Shown: piece after piece, positions 59,720 to 64,000 of the stretch
Numbering within the stretch: position 1 is the stretch's first letter
How the letters are laid out: every line of letters begins with the position of its first letter
Origin: Methylobacterium hispanicum
Lineage (GTDB): Bacteria > Pseudomonadota > Alphaproteobacteria > Rhizobiales > Beijerinckiaceae
DNA length: 64,000 nucleotides
Direction of reading: 5' to 3'
Assembly (NCBI RefSeq): GCF_022179285.1
Contig: NZ_BPQO01000022.1
Location: 56,487 to 120,486 of the forward strand
Position numbers and translations under genes: made by a program
The notes under the pieces: generated by a model
The model's database searches: none
Told to the model about the DNA's origin: nothing
What the model saw: only the letters and a program-made list of their open reading frames with translations

Positions 59720-60241
59720 ATGAAATCTGGGTTCCTCGGCGCGCTCGTCGGCCTCGCCGCGCTCTCCGCCACGCCTGCAGTGGCCGGGGGCTACTGGCCC
59801 GGCGTCTACGAGGCGAGGCACGACTACGGATCGACCTACGTGGATACCTACGTCGACGGGATCGGCGCCGGCGTGGTCGTCCACGAGAAGTCCTATGTCG
59901 GCCTCAACAACGAGGATCATTCGATCCGCTACCGGACGGCCCTGGACGGCTGCCTGTACGGTCGCCCGCGCGGCTGCGACCGGACCAGCCTGACGATCGA
60001 CGACCTTCGGCGCGTGGCCGCGGCGCGTTCGCCCGCGCGGCCGAACTGGAGCCCGACCGCCTACGTCCCCTACGCGGTCGCGGTCGACCCGGCTCCGCAG
60101 GCCTACGCTCTTCCGATCCGTCCCCGGCCCGCCGGCCTCGCCTACCGCCGCACGATCGAGCGTTCGACGAAGATCGTGCGCACGACGCGGCTAACGGTCG
60201 AGCGCACGGGGGAGCCGTTCCGGCGGTACATCGTCCGGTAG
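59720..60241 (+). CDS. Exported tyrosine-rich protein
   Basis: 173 residues with a clear signal peptide (GALVGLAALSATPAVAGG, cleavage after AVA). The mature protein is small and basic with many Tyr and Val (YGSTYVDTYVDG; RSTKIVRTTRLTVERTG), and one cysteine pair (GCLYGRPRGC) may form a disulphide loop. ATG 59720 is 6 bases after GGGAG; ATG 59714 is the alternative. Likely periplasmic or surface exposed; unknown role. Confidence 0.65.
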   Translation: MKSGFLGALVGLAALSATPAVAGGYWPGVYEARHDYGSTYVDTYVDGIGAGVVVHEKSYVGLNNEDHSIRYRTALDGCLYGRPRGCDRTSLTIDDLRRVAAARSPARPNWSPTAYVPYAVAVDPAPQAYALPIRPRPAGLAYRRTIERSTKIVRTTRLTVERTGEPFRRYIVR

Positions 60242-60254
60242 CGGACGGAGTCGT

Positions 60255-61400
60255 CTAGGCCGCTTGCAGGACGAGGACGAGCCCCAGGGCTTCCGCGTGC
60301 CGCGCGATGCGGTTCACGTGCTGGGGCATCAGTCCCCGTTCCATGTCGCGTGCCATGCGCTCGCTCGTGCCGCAGGCCTGCGCGAGATCCGCGTGGGCGG
60401 CGCCGTTCCGCTCTCGGCGGCGGCGCACCGTTTCGAGCACTTCCTTCTCCTGCCGGCGGACCGCTTCGCGGGCCCCTGCAGGAGAGAGGCTCGGCGGGGG
60501 TATGGGCCCGCAGATGCTCGTCCCGAGGCGGATCAACGCCTCTTCCCTTTTCCCTCTGTCCACCACGGCCAGCGCGAGTCCGAGGCCGGCCGCGAGCGAC
60601 GCCGTCGTCTTGAACGGTCCCAGGAACCTGCAGGCATCGGGATCCCGGCTGACCGCATCCGGCAGGTGGACCATGCGGGCCAGGGTGGGCGCGTCGAGAC
60701 TGCTCTGCGACAACGCCTCCTCAAGCGCCCGCCTGATCCAACCGAGATCGGCCGTCGCATCGCCGGCGTCCGGATCGTCCGGCCTTCTGACCCTCCCGCC
60801 ACCCACCGTCTTCGACAACTGCGGTACGACCGGGGCCGGAACGATGCCGAGCGCGAGATCGAGGGCTCCGGCAAAGCGCGCCACCCCGCCCAGCGTCGCG
60901 GCCACGGGATCCGTTTCGGCTGCGGCCGCCGCCCCGAGAGGCATCCCGCCGGCAAGGGCGAAGGAGGGGAGCGTCAAGCCGCGGCGGGCTCGCGCCCCGG
61001 CGAGATGCTTCTGCAGGGCCGCCACGTCGGCTTCGGCCTCGGTGGCACCTCCGACCGCCCCACGCCGGGGTGGCGGCAGTTCGATGCCGCGTGGCGCGAC
61101 CACCAGCGCTGAACCGGCATGCCGCGCGAGACGGGCGACCATCGTCAGCTGCGGGTCGACGCTCCCTTGAAGGGCGAGATCGACGGCGGACGCCGGAAGA
61201 TCGAGAGCGGCCGTCGTCCGTTCCAGCAGTTCCATGTCGACGGCGAGGACGCCCGGCGCCGAAGCCGGTCCGGCCCGCGCGGCGAGATGCAGCCCCGTCA
61301 GACGACCTATCTCGGCCACCGCGGGCCACCAGATCGGGATTCCTTCGCCCATGCCGATACCCAGACCGCGACGCGCGCGCCGCTCCTTGCCTGGGACCAT
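60255..61400 (-). CDS. Hypothetical protein with C-terminal helix-turn-helix
   Basis: About 381 residues. The last 60 (AAHADLAQACGTSERMARDM, then VNRIARHAEALGLVLVLQ) form a plausible helix-turn-helix of the XRE/phage-repressor type. The first 300 are alanine- and glycine-rich alpha/beta sequence without a known motif. Start uncertain: ATG 61400 has no good ribosome site; an in-frame ATG near 61352 follows weak sequence. A DNA-binding regulator is plausible. Confidence 0.5.
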   Translation of the reverse strand: MVPGKERRARRGLGIGMGEGIPIWWPAVAEIGRLTGLHLAARAGPASAPGVLAVDMELLERTTAALDLPASAVDLALQGSVDPQLTMVARLARHAGSALVVAPRGIELPPPRRGAVGGATEAEADVAALQKHLAGARARRGLTLPSFALAGGMPLGAAAAAETDPVAATLGGVARFAGALDLALGIVPAPVVPQLSKTVGGGRVRRPDDPDAGDATADLGWIRRALEEALSQSSLDAPTLARMVHLPDAVSRDPDACRFLGPFKTTASLAAGLGLALAVVDRGKREEALIRLGTSICGPIPPPSLSPAGAREAVRRQEKEVLETVRRRRERNGAAHADLAQACGTSERMARDMERGLMPQHVNRIARHAEALGLVLVLQAA

Positions 61401-61556
61401 GAGCAAGGCGCGCGGCGGCGTCTAGGCCGATCCTTCGCGGGATCCGGCGCGATGCTTGACGCCCGGTGAATCGGATCGTTGCGTTTGGGCCGATCCGTAT
61501 TGCCGCTTGCGCGGTCCTCGGGGATCATCGACGGCCTGCATTCCTCGGCCGAGCCC

Positions 61557-62231
61557 ATGACCCGTCACGTCGTCGATCCGGACGTTCCCGCGCAGACCAT
61601 CGAGGTGATGGGAAGGAGCGTCGCTCTCAGGGCCGTGCACGACGTCGGTCCGGACGGTGCAGGTGGCGATCTCGCGCTTTCCCGGATCGTTCCGCGTCTC
61701 GATCCCGTCGTCGCGACGGCCGCCTCCGGGCGCACCGTGTCGCTGGAGGTGATCATGGCCGATGACGGGTCCGGCCTGCACGGTACCGTCTATCTGCGTA
61801 CCGGCTTCTTCGCGGCTGAGTCGACGCCGGAGGGACTCGACCGATCCGGCTGTCCGGCCTGGAACATCGGCGGACGCCAAGTCGCGTTCCAGATCGCCTT
61901 CGCTCTGCCGGGGTCGGCGTTCGACAGGATCGCTCCGTTCTCCTTCGATCTGTCGCTCGACGACCCCTGGCATTTCCGCCGGCACGGCCATCTCCGCCTC
62001 GCGGACGGGGACGTCGCTCCCTTGCTGGAAGAGGTCTACGGCGTCTTCGACGCGTTCCTCCAGACGACGCCGAGCCTGCAGCGCGACGCCGTGGAGGCGT
62101 CGTGGCAGCTGCGCATCGGGATGCTTCGTCGACGGGCCGACCTCGTCGCGGCGCTTGCCGACGGAATCCGACGTGAAGCCGACGAGCTCGAGGCGTCCCT
62201 TTGCGTTCGTCCGGCGGGTCCTCGGGCCTGA
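61557..62231 (+). CDS. Hypothetical protein
   Basis: 224-residue soluble protein. IAPFSFDLSLDDPWHFRRHG and VEASWQLRIGMLRRRADLVA are its most regular segments, the latter near a helical C-terminus. ATG 61557 was chosen because the preceding in-frame sequence looks non-coding. It converges on a minus-strand gene 2 bases away. Function unknown. Confidence 0.6.
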   Translation: MTRHVVDPDVPAQTIEVMGRSVALRAVHDVGPDGAGGDLALSRIVPRLDPVVATAASGRTVSLEVIMADDGSGLHGTVYLRTGFFAAESTPEGLDRSGCPAWNIGGRQVAFQIAFALPGSAFDRIAPFSFDLSLDDPWHFRRHGHLRLADGDVAPLLEEVYGVFDAFLQTTPSLQRDAVEASWQLRIGMLRRRADLVAALADGIRREADELEASLCVRPAGPRA

Positions 62232-62233
62232 GG

Positions 62234-62614
62234 TCAGGCCTTCGGAGAGGCGGGATCGGCGACGGGCTCCAGGCGGCCGACGCGCAGCGCGTCGCCGGCG
62301 TCCAGAGCGTCGAACACGACCTCCTGAGCGGCCAGGGAGAAGGCCTCCTCGGCATCCTGGCCGAGTTCGCGGTCGGCCTCGAGGCTCAGCACGATGGTGC
62401 GCCGGTCCGCAAGGGTAGCCGACGCCGTGCCGTCGTCGCCGAGGACCCCCTGGACCGCACGCTCCACGCCCGCGCGCACGGCGTCCGCCTCCGCGTCGCC
62501 GAGTTCGTGCGCGGCCGCGATGACGATGGACAACCCGTAGCGGTGCTTGTCACCCATCCAAGTCTCCTGGTCGGCGCCTGCGGGCACGAACGCGATCGCG
62601 CCACGATCGTTCAT
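62234..62614 (-). CDS. Small hypothetical protein
   Basis: 126-residue soluble alpha/beta protein (GLSIVIAAAHELGDAEADAV; AEEAFSLAAQEVVFDALDAG). Follows the gene at 63330 by 80 bases in the same direction, so they may share a transcript. No known domain. Confidence 0.6.
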   Translation of the reverse strand: MNDRGAIAFVPAGADQETWMGDKHRYGLSIVIAAAHELGDAEADAVRAGVERAVQGVLGDDGTASATLADRRTIVLSLEADRELGQDAEEAFSLAAQEVVFDALDAGDALRVGRLEPVADPASPKA

Positions 62615-62694
62615 CGCGCCCGCTGCCGATCCGGCCGAGGGCGCGATGCATCGGGCAGCTGATCCGGCTCGGGAGCCGGGACGCCGCCCTTCGC

Positions 62695-63330
62695 TCAGGC
62701 AGCCGCCGCTTGATGGCTGAACGGCGTCCTGGACAAGTGGACGGGGTACCCGCGGTACGGATCGGCCGGAGGCGCGAAGAGGGCTGCCGGATCGGCGCGC
62801 GGCAAAGTCCGTGCAGGCACCGGCCGCTCGATGAGACGGCCGATCGCGGCGACCAGCTCGTAGGCGACGATCGGTCGGGCCGCCCGGTTGTCCTTGACGA
62901 ACTGGCGGATGCCGCCTGCGAACCCGGCCTGGATCAGGTCGGCGCCGTCCACGCCCGGGAGCATGGTCCAGTTCTGGATGGCCGACCTGAGACGGGTCAG
63001 GCCGTACATGATGTGCCCTTCGGCCTCCAGGGGGATGTAGGTGGGCAGCTTGGGGCGCAGGCCGTCGCCGACCTGCAGGTCGACGGGCACGTCCTCGCGA
63101 AGCAGCTCCAGGACCGCCGAAGCGAACTGTAGGCCGTTGTCGCTGGGTTGTGCGGTCCCCTCCGCGCCGGTCGGATTGCGTCCGGCGAGCCCGGTCAGCA
63201 AAAGGGTCACGCAAGCGGCGGTGGTGGCCGCCCCCGCGCGATCGGTGCCGTTGTTGGTCACGAGGCCCTGGAGGATGTCGATGGTTTCGCGGGCGATGGT
63301 GTTCGCTGCCCGGATCCGGCCGTCCGTCAT
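62695..63330 (-). CDS. Hypothetical protein
   Basis: 211-residue protein. The N-terminal half is helical (NTIARETIDILQGLVTNNGT, then GAATTAACVTLLLTGLAGRN), the latter nearly hydrophobic enough for a membrane segment. AGGAAAGAG precedes ATG 63330. A GCAAGGAATG / CCATTCCTTCC pair lies 100-160 bases upstream. Family unknown. Confidence 0.6.
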   Translation of the reverse strand: MTDGRIRAANTIARETIDILQGLVTNNGTDRAGAATTAACVTLLLTGLAGRNPTGAEGTAQPSDNGLQFASAVLELLREDVPVDLQVGDGLRPKLPTYIPLEAEGHIMYGLTRLRSAIQNWTMLPGVDGADLIQAGFAGGIRQFVKDNRAARPIVAYELVAAIGRLIERPVPARTLPRADPAALFAPPADPYRGYPVHLSRTPFSHQAAAA

Positions 63331-63817
63331 CGCGGCTCTTTCCTGTGATGTCGTTTTGGGAACGTCGATCGAATTCCGGACCTCCCCGCTCGAAGCCGGC
63401 GGGGCTGGGCCGAATCGCCACGACGTTCGCAAGGAATGAAACCCGTGTCTACCGCACCGGCGCAACGCGACTGCGAATTTCCATTCCTTCCGGTCCTGTG
63501 ACGCCCGTCTCCGGCGTCTCGGAACCGGCCGCGACGCGTTTGCCGGGGATCGATGGGTCACCGCCACGACGTCCGCGGCACCTTCGGTCGGGCCCATCTG
63601 GGCCTTAAGCTAAGGGCTGGGCATCGCGTCCCTCGCCACTCTCCAGTAGTTTCGGTTTCGGCCGAAGGCATGAGGCCAGGGTGACGACGCCTGCTCGCCT
63701 GCCGACCGAGTGGAGCCCGGAACCTAACCACCGATCTCGTGATCGTGCCTTCGACCCGCTTTGCATCGCTCCTCAGCGCGACGTACCATCGCGGCCAATT
63801 CAAGGAACGGGTCGGCC
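63331..63817. other. Large intergenic region with an inverted motif pair
   Basis: 487 bases between divergent genes without a supported gene. It holds GCAAGGAATG (63429-63438) facing CCATTCCTTCC (63481-63491), and further AT-richer sequence around 63600-63660. Probably a regulatory region for both sides. Confidence 0.5.
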
Positions 63818-64000
63818 ATGTCACTCCTTCGTCGCGCCATCACCTTCGCCCTCGCGGGCGTGATGGCCGTCGGCCACCCGGCCGAGCTCCTGGCCGCCTC
63901 CTACGTCTTCCGCCAGCCCTCCGCCGCCGGCACCTACCCCGTCCCCGTCATCACCAACAACGTCGTCAACTCGAACACCTACTACAAGGTCGACGGGCGC
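63818..64000 (+). CDS. Exported protein, 5' end only
   Basis: First 61 codons visible. A clear signal peptide (RRAITFALAGVMAVGHPAEL, cleavage after LAA) is followed by a Tyr/Asn/Pro-rich mature start (YPVPVITNNVVNSNTYYKVD), like the beginning of a secreted beta-rich or adhesin-type protein. AAGGAACGG lies 12 bases before the ATG. It may be an intact relative of the 3' fragment at 46201-47106, but no shared part is visible. Confidence 0.7.
   Translation, partial: MSLLRRAITFALAGVMAVGHPAELLAASYVFRQPSAAGTYPVPVITNNVVNSNTYYKVDGR

Noticed and set aside
63558..63824. Minus-strand frame in the large right-hand intergenic region
   Set aside because: It starts opposite the beginning of the exported gene, has no codon bias or ribosome site and no recognisable sequence.
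1..64000. tRNA, rRNA or CRISPR arrays
   Set aside because: No cloverleaf-like AT/GC pattern, conserved rRNA stretch or regularly spaced repeat was found by eye.

Overview
The window is uniformly GC-rich (apart from a few AT-rich patches), uses GC-ending codons and is densely packed with short transcription units on both strands. Hybrid histidine kinases with the IAHDFNN box, LuxR-type proteins and weak TTGxxx/CTAnCn promoters suggest an alphaproteobacterium of the Methylobacterium/Rhizobiales kind (inference). No rRNA, tRNA, CRISPR array, transposase, integrase, replication initiator, capsid or terminase gene was recognised. Most genes are uncharacterised, and most recognisable ones look like second copies of DNA or nucleotide enzymes, so I read the segment as part of an accessory replicon or large mobile element (megaplasmid, integrated element or phage-plasmid) rather than core chromosome.

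Layout. 1-9.7 kb: a truncated adenine-N6 DNA methyltransferase, two GNAT acetyltransferases, an AT-rich insert with exported proteins, then a minus-strand run of unknown genes. 9.9-21.8 kb: an RNB-family ribonuclease fused to tandem double-stranded-RNA-binding modules, a LuxR regulator between two paralogous large unknown proteins, a 5'-nuclease fused to a RamC/LanKC-like region, and a DnaG-like primase that has lost most of its zinc site. 21.9-33 kb: a small GNAT/NERD-like cluster, a tandem paralog pair, a full-length DNA polymerase I with a dead proofreading site followed by a chain of stop/start-overlapping small genes, and several unknown proteins. 33-45 kb: cytosine-5 DNA methyltransferase, Nudix hydrolase, adenylate kinase-like gene, a phage-type protein, a hybrid histidine kinase, a large exported protein and NAD-dependent DNA ligase. 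45-53 kb: an out-of-frame gene junction, a strong hairpin, unknown genes, and a three-gene operon (J-domain/pseudokinase, VWA protein, adenylosuccinate-synthetase-like protein) divergent from an NrtR-type Nudix regulator across a symmetric operator-like element. 53-64 kb: winged-helix-like proteins, a zinc-ribbon protein, a phage-like protein, a secreted HExxH protein, further unknown genes and the 5' end of an exported protein.

How they fit. Polymerase, primase, ligase, 5'-nuclease and two DNA methyltransferases could form an element-encoded DNA replication/repair and marking set, with the ribonuclease, Nudix, Adk-like and PurA-like proteins handling RNA and nucleotides. The best candidates for an undescribed system are the NrtR/J-pseudokinase/VWA/PurA-like locus (49.1-53.2 kb), the RNB-dsRBD ribonuclease (9.9-12.0 kb) and the 5'-nuclease fusion (16.1-18.3 kb). 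All functions are read from motifs by eye; no search was run.
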